Positions 7,392-13,976 of a stretch of DNA of 14,032 nt are shown here, piece by piece. Made by a program: the position numbers and the translations under genes. The stretch covers positions 1-14,032 of the forward strand of contig JAISBK010000170.1 in assembly GCA_031266255.1 (NCBI GenBank). Reading direction: 5' to 3'. The stretch is from Treponema sp. (lineage in GTDB: Bacteria > Spirochaetota > Spirochaetia > Treponematales > Breznakiellaceae). Position 1 is the stretch's first letter. Each line of letters opens with the position of its first letter. Below the pieces are notes generated by a model, which saw nothing but the letters and a program-made list of their open reading frames with translations, was not told the origin of the DNA and ran no database searches.

Positions 7392-8616
7392 AAGCCCGGT
7401 ATTTCTCAGGATCGCTTTTAAAGGCGACAATAGGAGCAGAAGCGTCTTCCCGGGCTTTTTCCAGGGCTTGGTTTGCTTCAAGCATGAGTCGTTCTGCAGT
7501 GATGAATCTTCCAGCCCGGGAAGTCATACCGATATACAGGCTCGCGTGAGCCTGGGTACATTCTGGGTATTTGTCTAAAACCTGCTGGTGGAATTCCCCT
7601 GATTTGGCAAGTCCCTGATCCAGATTAACATCCGGCAGGATTAGGGCAACGCCCCAGGGGGTTTTCTCAAAAATGAGGTCCGGGAGGATGAAAAACCGTA
7701 CCGCCTCATCGGTAATCAAAGGATATAAGGTATCAGGATGTGCCGCCTCCAAGGTCATGATCATGAATACCATATCCTGTTCAAAAAAAGCGCAGCGATG
7801 CAACTCTGAGGCAAGCCTATCCCGGGTAGCGGATTCTTCACCCAGGTGTTTACCCAAAAGGCCTTGGACTTCCTCTGCCGAGGGGGGGGGAGCACCGGTA
7901 GGCCCTGGGCCGAGGAAGGGGTCTTGCAGATCGATAGGTTTATCCTTTATCGGGGATTCTCCAGACGCTTGGGGTACATACGGGGCGCTGGGCTTACTCT
8001 TGGAGGAAGATTTCACCATCGGAGGGTAGGAAGCATGGGCAGGGAAGAATTGCAGTACCAACGTCAGACAGGCTATGCCAAAGGTAGCGGCAATCACCAA
8101 AAGGGTATATTTTAAAATCGTAAGGATTCGGCTATAATCAATCGTGTTGTAGACCGCACTGATATCTACATTCCGCATATTGGCAATCTGCACCCGTTCA
8201 TTAAAAGGCTTTTTCGAGATGCCGAATTGGGGTTTGAACTGGGGCACATCACCGCTCCAGTTCACCGTCTCGCCCTTAAAACGTTCGAAGGTGTAGTACC
8301 CGGCGGAACCTGCGGAGAGAATCGCCCCTTGTAGGGTTTTTGATGTTCCCACAGCATCCAGTATCTTCTCCTTAAATAGTTCGGTCATAAACCCTTGAGC
8401 GCCTTCAGCTGTGGAGATATCCACAAGATTGAAAAATTCTTGTTCCGCTACATCCCGCCGTTTCATAATATCGCTATAGAGGCGGAATCCCGAAAATCCA
8501 ATCGCTGCCGTATAGATACCTATGCATAACCACGCAACGATAGAGGGATTTATAATTGTTTTAACCACGGATTTAGGCTTGGGTACATTAACCGCATGAG
8601 CATGATTTTTCCGCAT
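7360..8616 (-). CDS. Two-pass membrane protein with a degenerate GGDEF-like C-terminal domain
   Basis: This is a 418-residue protein. A basic N-terminus is followed by a membrane segment at about 25-47. An extracytoplasmic region of about 115 residues comes next, then a second membrane segment at about 164-190 and a Pro/Ser/Gly-rich linker at about 195-250. A C-terminal cytoplasmic domain covers about 255-403. The end of that domain (ASLYIGMTSRAGRFITAERLMLEANQAL, 358-385) resembles the last strand and helix of GGDEF domains (usually 'SIGv...a..ll..AD.ALY.AK'). The loop where GG(D/E)EF should sit reads EKTPWG (317-322), so diguanylate cyclase activity is not expected. It may be a sensor or effector. 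The fold assignment is inference. A C9 run encodes Pro243-245 in the linker. Its 3' end overlaps the DUF4340 gene by 32 bases. The ribosome site is poor (AGGGG almost touching the ATG). Confidence 0.82.
   Translation of the reverse strand: MRKNHAHAVNVPKPKSVVKTIINPSIVAWLCIGIYTAAIGFSGFRLYSDIMKRRDVAEQEFFNLVDISTAEGAQGFMTELFKEKILDAVGTSKTLQGAILSAGSAGYYTFERFKGETVNWSGDVPQFKPQFGISKKPFNERVQIANMRNVDISAVYNTIDYSRILTILKYTLLVIAATFGIACLTLVLQFFPAHASYPPMVKSSSKSKPSAPYVPQASGESPIKDKPIDLQDPFLGPGPTGAPPPSAEEVQGLLGKHLGEESATRDRLASELHRCAFFEQDMVFMIMTLEAAHPDTLYPLITDEAVRFFILPDLIFEKTPWGVALILPDVNLDQGLAKSGEFHQQVLDKYPECTQAHASLYIGMTSRAGRFITAERLMLEANQALEKAREDASAPIVAFKSDPEKYRAFMASQNTKQP
7882..7890 (-). repeat. Homopolymer of nine C (coding strand) inside the membrane-protein gene
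   Basis: Nine consecutive G on the plus strand encode three prolines (GAPPPS, residues 241-246) in the linker between the second membrane segment and the degenerate GGDEF-like domain. It is the longest G/C homopolymer I noticed in the window. Loss of one C shifts the frame into a TGA at 7763-7761, about 40 codons later, removing the whole C-terminal domain. Poly-G/C tracts of this size are known phase-variation sites in Treponema pallidum. Whether this one varies cannot be seen here. Confidence 0.9.
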
Positions 8617-8627
8617 ACCCCTATTAT

Positions 8628-8645
8628 CGGTTACGATACGGTTAC
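8628..8645. repeat. Direct repeat CGGTTAC spaced one helical turn, upstream of the membrane-protein gene
   Basis: Two exact copies of CGGTTAC (8628-8634 and 8639-8645) lie 11 bases apart start to start, on the same face of the helix, 12 bases upstream of the start codon of the minus-strand gene ending at 8616. The placement suits a regulator binding site in the leader or promoter. No matching regulator gene is in the window, so function is inferred only from position. Further right, CGGATCCG (8675-8682) and TCCGTACGGA (8679-8688) form overlapping palindromes. Confidence 0.4.
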
Positions 8646-8709
8646 TTTTAATTGTTTCCTTTTCGATATCCTAGCGGATCCGTACGGACAATGGCTCAGG
8701 ATCAACCGC

Positions 8710-8750
8710 TTTTCGTGAATTCTGAAATATGCTATACTCAACATGGAGGG
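8710..8750 (+). promoter_or_regulatory. Possible thyX promoter and ribosome site that decide the start codon
   Basis: TATACT at 8733-8738 matches the -10 consensus in five of six positions. The matching -35 (TTTTCG, 8710-8715) is poor. GGAGGG at 8745-8750 is a good ribosome site 5 bases before ATG 8756. An upstream in-frame ATG at 8729 has no ribosome site and would overlap the -10 box, so it is unlikely to be used. Confidence 0.4.
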
Positions 8751-8755
8751 ATGAG

Positions 8756-9598
8756 ATGGCTCATTGTGTGGTGCCTGAAGCTGAAGCCATACTAGACCAG
8801 GAATTTCCGGTCTTGGATAAAGGTTTCATCAGGCTGGTAGATTATTTAGGAGGAGATGAGCGGGTAGTGCAATCCGCTCGAGTATCCTACGGATCAGGAA
8901 CCAAGGGATACCGGGAAGATGGGGGGCTCATTGATTACCTCATACGGAACCATCATACCTCGCCCTTTGAACAGGTAGTATTAACCTTTCATGTAAAACT
9001 GCCGATCTTTGTGGCTCGCCAATGGATACGGCACCGGACTGCCCGGCTTAATGAGATATCAGGCCGGTATTCGGTGATGCAGGAGGAGTTTTACGTGCCG
9101 GTTCCCGGTGATGTAGCGTTCCAAAATGCTGACCATAAACAAGGCCGTGCCGCGGCTCTGGATCCAGGGATTGCCGAAAAGATCGGGGCGGATATGGCAA
9201 CCGCTCAAAAACAAGCGTATACCGATTATACGGAGCTTATTGAGCAGGGGATTGCCCGGGAATTGGCCCGGATAAATCTACCCCTTTCCCTGTATACTGA
9301 GTTGTACTGGCAGATTGATCTGCATAACCTGTTTCATTTTTTGGAGCTCCGCCTGAGTGCCCATGCTCAAAAAGAAATCCGGTGCTATGCCGCGGTCCTG
9401 TTGATCATCGCGAAAAAAGTGGCTCCCCGATCCTGTGCATCCTTTGAAGGGCATATACTGGAAGGGATCTCTTTTTCCCGGGAAGAGTTCAGGGAAATCA
9501 GGCGGCGTCTGGGGGAGGCTCCGGGAACTGCCTCAGGTGCAAACCTGCAGGGGAAAGACTTAGCGCGCTTTGAGGCAAAACTCAAAGGCGGGGAATAG
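8756..9598 (+). CDS. thyX: Flavin-dependent thymidylate synthase ThyX
   Basis: This enzyme converts dUMP to dTMP with methylene-tetrahydrofolate, using FAD and NADPH, and works as a homotetramer in the cytoplasm. The diagnostic ThyX motif RHRx7S is present as RHRTARLNEIS (92-102), followed by GRYS. Other family blocks are ARVSYGSG (41-48), HTSPFEQ (67-73) and the C-terminal LRLSAHAQKEIR (199-210), whose last Arg corresponds to the dUMP-binding Arg. From ATG 8756 the protein has 280 residues. A longer version from ATG 8729 would add nine residues but lacks a ribosome site. The 70-residue tail after the core ends in a charged, probably flexible stretch. It lies 115 bases upstream of dnaN on the same strand, where dnaA is found in many bacteria. 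Confidence 0.95.
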   Translation: MAHCVVPEAEAILDQEFPVLDKGFIRLVDYLGGDERVVQSARVSYGSGTKGYREDGGLIDYLIRNHHTSPFEQVVLTFHVKLPIFVARQWIRHRTARLNEISGRYSVMQEEFYVPVPGDVAFQNADHKQGRAAALDPGIAEKIGADMATAQKQAYTDYTELIEQGIARELARINLPLSLYTELYWQIDLHNLFHFLELRLSAHAQKEIRCYAAVLLIIAKKVAPRSCASFEGHILEGISFSREEFREIRRRLGEAPGTASGANLQGKDLARFEAKLKGGE

Positions 9599-9643
9599 GG
9601 CTTGTTGCCTGCGGTATGATGGAGCTGTTTACGTACGATAAGG

Positions 9644-9681
9644 TGATGCGGTTTCAAGGCTTCAGTTTTGAAACCGCATCA
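9644..9681 (+). promoter_or_regulatory. Long perfect hairpin in the thyX-dnaN gap
   Basis: TGATGCGGTTTCAA (9644-9657) pairs perfectly with TTGAAACCGCATCA (9668-9681), giving a 14-bp stem. Three further pairs (two G-U and one C-G) leave a TTCA tetraloop. No T run follows on either strand, so it is not a standard intrinsic terminator. It ends 32 bases before the dnaN start and 17 bases before GGGAG (9699-9703). It could protect or process the mRNA, attenuate dnaN, act as a U-less terminator for thyX, or bind a protein as DNA. A TATGAT (9615-9620) upstream could be a dnaN -10 box, but no good -35 accompanies it. Confidence 0.6.
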
Positions 9682-9713
9682 GGTAATATAAAGAAAAAGG
9701 GAGATCAGCCTAT

Positions 9714-10814
9714 ATGAAATTCACCTGTGAACGGAGCGTGCTGCTTAAAGAAATCGCCATAGCTCAGGAAATCATTTCTTCAAAAAATGCCATTTCCATA
9801 CTGTCTAATATCTATCTTGAAGCTGAACATGATACGCTTTCGGTCAAAGCTACGGATTTAAAGGTCAACTTTGAAACCAAGGTTCCGGTGCTCGTTATAG
9901 AACCGGGATCAACCACGGTGTTTGGGGATAAATTCTTAGGGATCCTCAATGCGATTCCTGAGGGGGAGCTTGAGTTTGAGCACATTGAGACGAAAATAAC
10001 GATTAAACCTACCTCCAAGAAGATTAGGTTTCAGTTGAAGAGCATTGCCTCTGAGAAATTTCCCGAATTTCCCGCGCCTAATACGGATGATGCGTTTGAA
10101 ATACCGGTTAAGGATTTCAAAGAGATGATCCTTCAGACTATTTTTGCGGTCTCCGATGATGAAACCAGGTATTTCATGAACGGGGTATACTTGGAAAAGA
10201 CCGAAGATAAGATCGTCATGGTTGCCACTGACGGCAGGCGCTTGGCCTACATCGGTAAAGCCCTTGATGAAGGGATCACGGAGTTTTCCGGTATCATCAT
10301 CCCGCCCAAGATACTGAACATCATCATGAAACGGGCAGGAGATGAAGGATTGGTATTGATTTCCGTAACCGATAAGATCATCTTTATCCGGTTTGGATCC
10401 TATAATTTATCTTCCGTGTTAATTGAAGGGCAATTTCCCAATTACCATCGGGTTATTCCTGAAAGTCAAAGCTATTCGTTCTCCGTGAACCGCCTGGAAA
10501 TGCTTGATGCCCTCAAGCGAGTCTCCCTCTTGGTCGAACAAAAGTCCCATAGGGTGTATCTGGGGCTCAGTTCCGAGACCATAGCGGTGTATTCTGAAGA
10601 AAGCGATATAGGAACGGCAAAAGAGGAGATTCCTTGTAAATACCAAGGGGACGAACTGTCTATTGCCCTCAATTACCGGTACCTTGAAGAACCCTTTAAG
10701 GTGATGGATAACCAGGATATCACTATTCAGTTTACCGAGGCGACCCGGGCCATAACCATTATGCCGGATCCTCCTCAAGACTTCTTCCACATTGTCATGC
10801 CTATGCAACTGTGA
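9714..10814 (+). CDS. dnaN: DNA polymerase III beta subunit (sliding clamp)
   Basis: This 366-residue protein forms the ring-shaped dimer that tethers DNA polymerase III and many repair proteins to DNA. The start (MKFTCERSVLLKEIAIAQEIISSKNAISILSNI) and end (HIVMPMQL) match the beta clamp closely, including the C-terminal MPM+L signature near the partner-binding pocket. Domain features are the TDLKVNFETKVPV strand pair in domain 1, FAVSDDETRYFMNGVYLE and MVATDGRRLAYI in domain 2, and FPNYHRVIPE at the start of domain 3. The length is standard. The ribosome site GGGAG (9699-9703) lies 10 bases upstream of the ATG, downstream of a large hairpin. recF overlaps the stop codon by 4 bases, so the two are co-translated. 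Confidence 0.98.
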   Translation: MKFTCERSVLLKEIAIAQEIISSKNAISILSNIYLEAEHDTLSVKATDLKVNFETKVPVLVIEPGSTTVFGDKFLGILNAIPEGELEFEHIETKITIKPTSKKIRFQLKSIASEKFPEFPAPNTDDAFEIPVKDFKEMILQTIFAVSDDETRYFMNGVYLEKTEDKIVMVATDGRRLAYIGKALDEGITEFSGIIIPPKILNIIMKRAGDEGLVLISVTDKIIFIRFGSYNLSSVLIEGQFPNYHRVIPESQSYSFSVNRLEMLDALKRVSLLVEQKSHRVYLGLSSETIAVYSEESDIGTAKEEIPCKYQGDELSIALNYRYLEEPFKVMDNQDITIQFTEATRAITIMPDPPQDFFHIVMPMQL

Positions 10815-11923
10815 TATTTAGAACGCTGCGTATCCTTGGGTTTCGGAATCTTGCAGATGCAGAGGTTAATACCCAGGGAAAAGATATCTTTCTGGTCGGT
10901 GAAAACGGACAGGGCAAGACCAATTTCCTTGAGGCAGTCTATATTTGTTCTTATGCTTCATCCTTTAGGGGAGTACTGGATAAGGAGGTAGTGCGGGATG
11001 GGGAGCAACAGGGGGCTGTAGCTGCCCATTTTGCCGGTTCTGTTGATAGTCCTGGTTCTGATCCGCAGCTTTATGACCAGGTGTTGGTTACCTATGAACA
11101 GCACAAAAAAACCGTATATCTGGACGGAAAACCCATTGAGGATCGGCGCGACCTACTGGGAGTAATCCCGAGCATTGTGTTCTGCCATGAAGATATGGAA
11201 TTCGTTACGGGAAGCCCGGAACGGCGACGCTGGTTCTTTGATCAGACCCTAGGGCTTTCTGATGTGGGTTATCTTGAGGACCTCCGAAAATACCGCCGGG
11301 TTCTTAAAACCAGAAATACCCTGCTCAAAACAGGGGACGAGGGTATCTTCTCCATGCTGGATGCCCTTGACCCGCAGCTTGCCTTCTATGGGCTTAAACT
11401 CATGGAAAAGCGAGAAGAGGCTGCAGCAGGTTTTTCCGTACTCTTTGGTACCCTCTATGGACAGGTTACCGGTCTTGACCAGCTTGGGCTTCGGTATATC
11501 CCTTCCTGGAAGGCTATGAGCCTTGAGGGGATCAGCCGTTTTTTGGAGGAGTACCGGGAAAGGGATAGAAGCGCAGGCATTACCCTTTCAGGCCCCCATC
11601 GTGATCGCTACCTTTTTACCCGAGGACCCCTTGAATTTGCCGGGAAAGCTTCCACAGGCCAACGGCGGCTCCTTGCCCTGCTCTTGCGGGTTGCTCAGGC
11701 CCGGCGGTTTTCGACGATAACCGGGAAGTACCCGGTGCTGCTTTTGGACGACGTACTTTTAGAGTTGGATCATGAAAAACGGCGAAAATTCCTGGGAGTA
11801 CTTCCAGAATATGAACAAGCCTTTTTTACTTTTCTTCCTGATGAACCCTATCAACGGTACCGTAAATCCGGGGCCTTGGTGTATCAGGTGTCCCAAGGGT
11901 CCCTCAGTTTAGTAAAGGAGTAG
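10811..11923 (+). CDS. recF: DNA replication and repair protein RecF
   Basis: This 370-residue SMC-like ATPase binds DNA and helps load RecA at gaps together with RecO and RecR. It has Walker A GENGQGKT (30-37), the signature STGQRRLLALLLRVAQARR (281-299), and Walker B VLLLDD (309-314) followed by the D-loop region ELD (318-320). Arm-domain sequences HEDMEFVTGSPERRRWFFD and SGPHRDRY (260-267) are typical. It starts with GTG overlapping the dnaN stop (GTGA), which fixes the start. Stop is TAG at 11921-11923. The usual downstream partners (a DUF721 gene and gyrB) do not follow. Instead a convergent sugar operon begins after about 160 bases. Confidence 0.97.
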   Translation: MIFRTLRILGFRNLADAEVNTQGKDIFLVGENGQGKTNFLEAVYICSYASSFRGVLDKEVVRDGEQQGAVAAHFAGSVDSPGSDPQLYDQVLVTYEQHKKTVYLDGKPIEDRRDLLGVIPSIVFCHEDMEFVTGSPERRRWFFDQTLGLSDVGYLEDLRKYRRVLKTRNTLLKTGDEGIFSMLDALDPQLAFYGLKLMEKREEAAAGFSVLFGTLYGQVTGLDQLGLRYIPSWKAMSLEGISRFLEEYRERDRSAGITLSGPHRDRYLFTRGPLEFAGKASTGQRRLLALLLRVAQARRFSTITGKYPVLLLDDVLLELDHEKRRKFLGVLPEYEQAFFTFLPDEPYQRYRKSGALVYQVSQGSLSLVKE

Positions 11924-11957
11924 TCTCTGCCTGTATCCTTTTGTCAAAGTTGCACAA

Positions 11958-11980
11958 TGCCTTTATCAAACAAAAAGGCA
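11958..11980. terminator. Weak inverted repeat in the convergent gap after recF
   Basis: TGCCTTT (11958-11964) and AAAGGCA (11974-11980) form a 7-bp stem with a 9-base loop in the 160-base gap between the convergent recF and 3-epimerase genes. Neither strand shows a U run right after it. CCTTTTG (11937-11943) could pair with the same right arm instead. A T7 run at about 12032-12038 has only a 4-bp stem before it. A bidirectional terminator is expected here by position, but the sequence evidence is modest. Confidence 0.3.
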
Positions 11981-12083
11981 CATGAGACATATTGAAGAAG
12001 GTATTGAATTACTTAAAAGCATTTGAAATGGCGTTTTTTTACATCAATTACAGGTTCGTTTAAGGCCCATCATACTTTGTGGA

Positions 12084-12920
12084 TCACCTCCCAAATTTCT
12101 TGTCGATAAAATCCTTGGATGCCCGTATGGTTGCATGGTAATCGGCTTCGCCGGTATACCAAAATTCGGTAACAAACATACGGACCTGCATGCTCAGGGC
12201 CGTTGCTATGATCCCTTCAAAATTAACATGCCCGGTTCCGTAGGGTATTTCCCGGAATGTACCCGGCAGCGTTTCCTTGAGATGCAGGGCGACGAGAGAA
12301 CCTTCACCGGAACGCAAATCCGCCAGCTCATCACCGCCATACCGCTTCGCGGCATTGGTTATGTTGCCGCAATCAGGATACACCTTGAGATAGGGAGAAT
12401 TAATCTTCCGCACAAAACCCATGGCTTTATGCACCGTATTAAGCAGTTCTGTTTCCATAGTTTCAAAGGCCAGCAAAACCGCCTTTGCCGCCGCCATCTT
12501 CACCGCGGCTTCCAGCCCTTCGAAGAAAAGCCGGCGGGTCTTGTCGTTAGATTCTTCGTAATACACATCGTAACCGGCAAGCTGTATGATGCGGATTCCC
12601 AAATCACCAGCAAGTCCTATCGCGTCTTCCATGATTTTAAGACTCCGGGACCGAATCGCCGGGTCCTCACTGCCCAAGGGGTATTTCCGGTGCCCGCTCA
12701 GGCACATCGTCATAATAGGCATCTTTGCATCGTACATTTCTTTGACCAGCGTAAACCGCTCGGCCCCGGACATGGTAAGCCGGGCCAGCTTTTCATCGGT
12801 TTCATCAACGCTCATTTCAACAAAATCGTACCCCGTGGATTTTGCGGTTTCCAGTTTCTCTTTCCATGAAAGGGTATTGGGCATTGCCTTTTCGTACAGT
12901 CCGATGAGGTACTCTTTCAT
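12084..12920 (-). CDS. ulaE: L-ribulose/L-xylulose-5-phosphate 3-epimerase, UlaE family
   Basis: This 278-residue TIM-barrel sugar epimerase interconverts L-xylulose 5-phosphate and L-ribulose 5-phosphate. The opening (YLIGLYEKAMPNTLSWKEKLETAKSTGYDFVEMSVDE) is typical of UlaE/SgbU. The metal and catalytic residues of the family appear as Glu153 (AFETME), Asp183 (YPDCGN), His213 (ALHLKET) and Glu252 (VTEFWY). The length matches E. coli UlaE (about 284). It starts 9 bases after the 4-epimerase stop with no strong ribosome site, suggesting coupling. The product is the substrate of that 4-epimerase, so the two form consecutive steps to D-xylulose 5-phosphate. The 3' end contains GGAGGTGATCC on the coding strand (see findings). 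Confidence 0.93.
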   Translation of the reverse strand: MKEYLIGLYEKAMPNTLSWKEKLETAKSTGYDFVEMSVDETDEKLARLTMSGAERFTLVKEMYDAKMPIMTMCLSGHRKYPLGSEDPAIRSRSLKIMEDAIGLAGDLGIRIIQLAGYDVYYEESNDKTRRLFFEGLEAAVKMAAAKAVLLAFETMETELLNTVHKAMGFVRKINSPYLKVYPDCGNITNAAKRYGGDELADLRSGEGSLVALHLKETLPGTFREIPYGTGHVNFEGIIATALSMQVRMFVTEFWYTGEADYHATIRASKDFIDKKFGR

Positions 12921-12929
12921 AGGGCTTCT

Positions 12930-13628
12930 TTAATTCCCCTGGCCGTAATAGGCGTTAGCACCGTGTTTTCGCAAATAGTGTTTGTCCAGCAATGCCGGGG
13001 ATATGGGCGAAAGACCGGGGTTAAGCAGGGTGGAAAAAAGCCCCATCTTTGCCACTTCTTCCAAAACCACCGCGTTATGCACCGCTTCCATGGCGTCTTT
13101 TCCCCAGGTAAACGGCCCGTGATTGGCAACGACAACCGCAGGGATTTTCATCATATCCAGGTTCCGTTTTGCAAACGTCTCGATGATTACATTACCGGTT
13201 TCCTGCTCGTATTCACCCTGTATTTCCTGATCGGTCATGCGGCGGGTGCAGGGTACCTGCCCGTACAGGTAATCCGCGTGGGTTGTCCCCAGCGCCGGAA
13301 TATCCCGGTTTGCCTGGGCATATATCGTCGCAAAGGTTGAATGGGTGTGCACAATGCCGCCTATGGTTGGACATTCCCGGTACAGCGTTATATGGGTCGG
13401 CGTATCTGAAGACGGGTTAAGCGCCCCTTCGATTTTGCGCCCCTCCAAATCAACCACTACCATATCTTCCGGTTTCAAATGGTCATATTCCACGCCGCTG
13501 GGTTTGATAACCAGGTAATTGGATGCCCGGTCAATGGCGCTCACGTTTCCCCAGGTGAACGTGATAAGATGATGCTGTTGCAGCGCCTTATTGGCACTAC
13601 ACACGATCTTTTTTAGTGCTTCCAACAT
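12930..13628 (-). CDS. araD: L-ribulose-5-phosphate 4-epimerase (AraD/UlaF/SgbE family)
   Basis: This 232-residue zinc-dependent class II aldolase-like enzyme converts L-ribulose 5-phosphate to D-xylulose 5-phosphate for the pentose phosphate pathway. All E. coli AraD catalytic positions are present, shifted by one: Asp75 (SSDTPTH), zinc ligands His94 and His96 (VHTHST), Asp119 (HADYLYG), His170 (ANHGPFTWG) and Tyr228 (GANAYYGQ). The length is standard. The start ATG 13628 follows AAGGAG (minus strand, 13641-13636) by 7 bases. It lies between HPr and the UlaE-type epimerase, so ulaF or sgbE would be an equally valid name. Arabinose isomerase and kinase genes are not in view. A palindrome and hairpin lie just upstream. 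Confidence 0.95.
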   Translation of the reverse strand: MLEALKKIVCSANKALQQHHLITFTWGNVSAIDRASNYLVIKPSGVEYDHLKPEDMVVVDLEGRKIEGALNPSSDTPTHITLYRECPTIGGIVHTHSTFATIYAQANRDIPALGTTHADYLYGQVPCTRRMTDQEIQGEYEQETGNVIIETFAKRNLDMMKIPAVVVANHGPFTWGKDAMEAVHNAVVLEEVAKMGLFSTLLNPGLSPISPALLDKHYLRKHGANAYYGQGN

Positions 13629-13651
13629 GAAAATGCTCCTTGCGTTGCGCG

Positions 13652-13676
13652 CGGACCTAAGTCCGTAAGCGCTTAC
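13652..13676 (-). promoter_or_regulatory. LacI/CcpA-type palindrome and adjacent hairpin between HPr and the 4-epimerase
   Basis: GTAAGCGCTTAC (13665-13676) is a perfect 12-base palindrome with the central CG flanked by AAG/CTT typical of LacI-family operators. Read with flanks as TGTAAGCGCTTACG, it differs from the core of the catabolite-response element (TGNAARCGNWWNCA) at one position. It overlaps the HPr stop codon. Directly beside it, CGGAC (13652-13656) and GTCCG (13661-13665) form a 5-bp hairpin with loop CTAA. Together they could give internal control, or mRNA processing, that separates HPr from the epimerases. Confidence 0.5.
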
Positions 13677-13948
13677 AGATCCCCAAACCCGCCGTTGATC
13701 ATAGCAACCAGGGTATCCACCGCAATCTGTTCGTCTTTGCCGCTGGCGGCAAGCTCCACCCCTATACCCTTGCCGATGCCAAGGCTGAGCACAAAGGCGA
13801 TGGATTTGGCGTTCACCGGATCATCATCTTCATCCAGGCGGCGGATGGTGATCTTGGAAGCGAATTTTTTCGCCGCGTTTACAAAGTCCGATCCCGGGCG
13901 GGCGTGCAACCCTGTTTTATTGATAACCGTTGTAGTTTTTGTATACAT
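13673..13948 (-). CDS. HPr-family phosphocarrier protein
   Basis: This 91-residue cytoplasmic phosphocarrier passes phosphate from PEP via enzyme I to sugar-specific PTS EIIA. The active-site His15 lies in NKTGLHARPGSDF, the canonical HPr sequence. Ser49 in NAKSIAFVLSLGI is at the position of the regulatory Ser46, shifted by a three-residue acidic insertion (DEDDDP, 39-44). The length is slightly above the usual 85-88. AAGGGG (minus strand, 13962-13957) lies 8 bases upstream of the ATG. It sits between an upstream gene tail and two sugar-phosphate epimerases, which suggests an operon-specific HPr rather than the general ptsH. Its partner could be an EII encoded beyond the right edge. Confidence 0.93.
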   Translation of the reverse strand: MYTKTTTVINKTGLHARPGSDFVNAAKKFASKITIRRLDEDDDPVNAKSIAFVLSLGIGKGIGVELAASGKDEQIAVDTLVAMINGGFGDL

Positions 13949-13976
13949 ACTTTATACCCCTTATTAAACATCTGTG

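Noticed and set aside
8729..8755. Nine-residue N-terminal extension of ThyX from an earlier ATG
   Set aside because: That ATG has no ribosome site and overlaps the likely -10 box, while ATG 8756 has GGAGGG at the right distance.
9598..9713. Replication origin in the thyX-dnaN gap
   Set aside because: No TTATCCACA-like boxes or AT-rich unwinding region are visible; the gap is dominated by one hairpin.
12135..12869. A 244-codon plus-strand frame opposite the 3-epimerase
   Set aside because: It is antisense to a gene with intact catalytic residues and shows no recognisable protein features.
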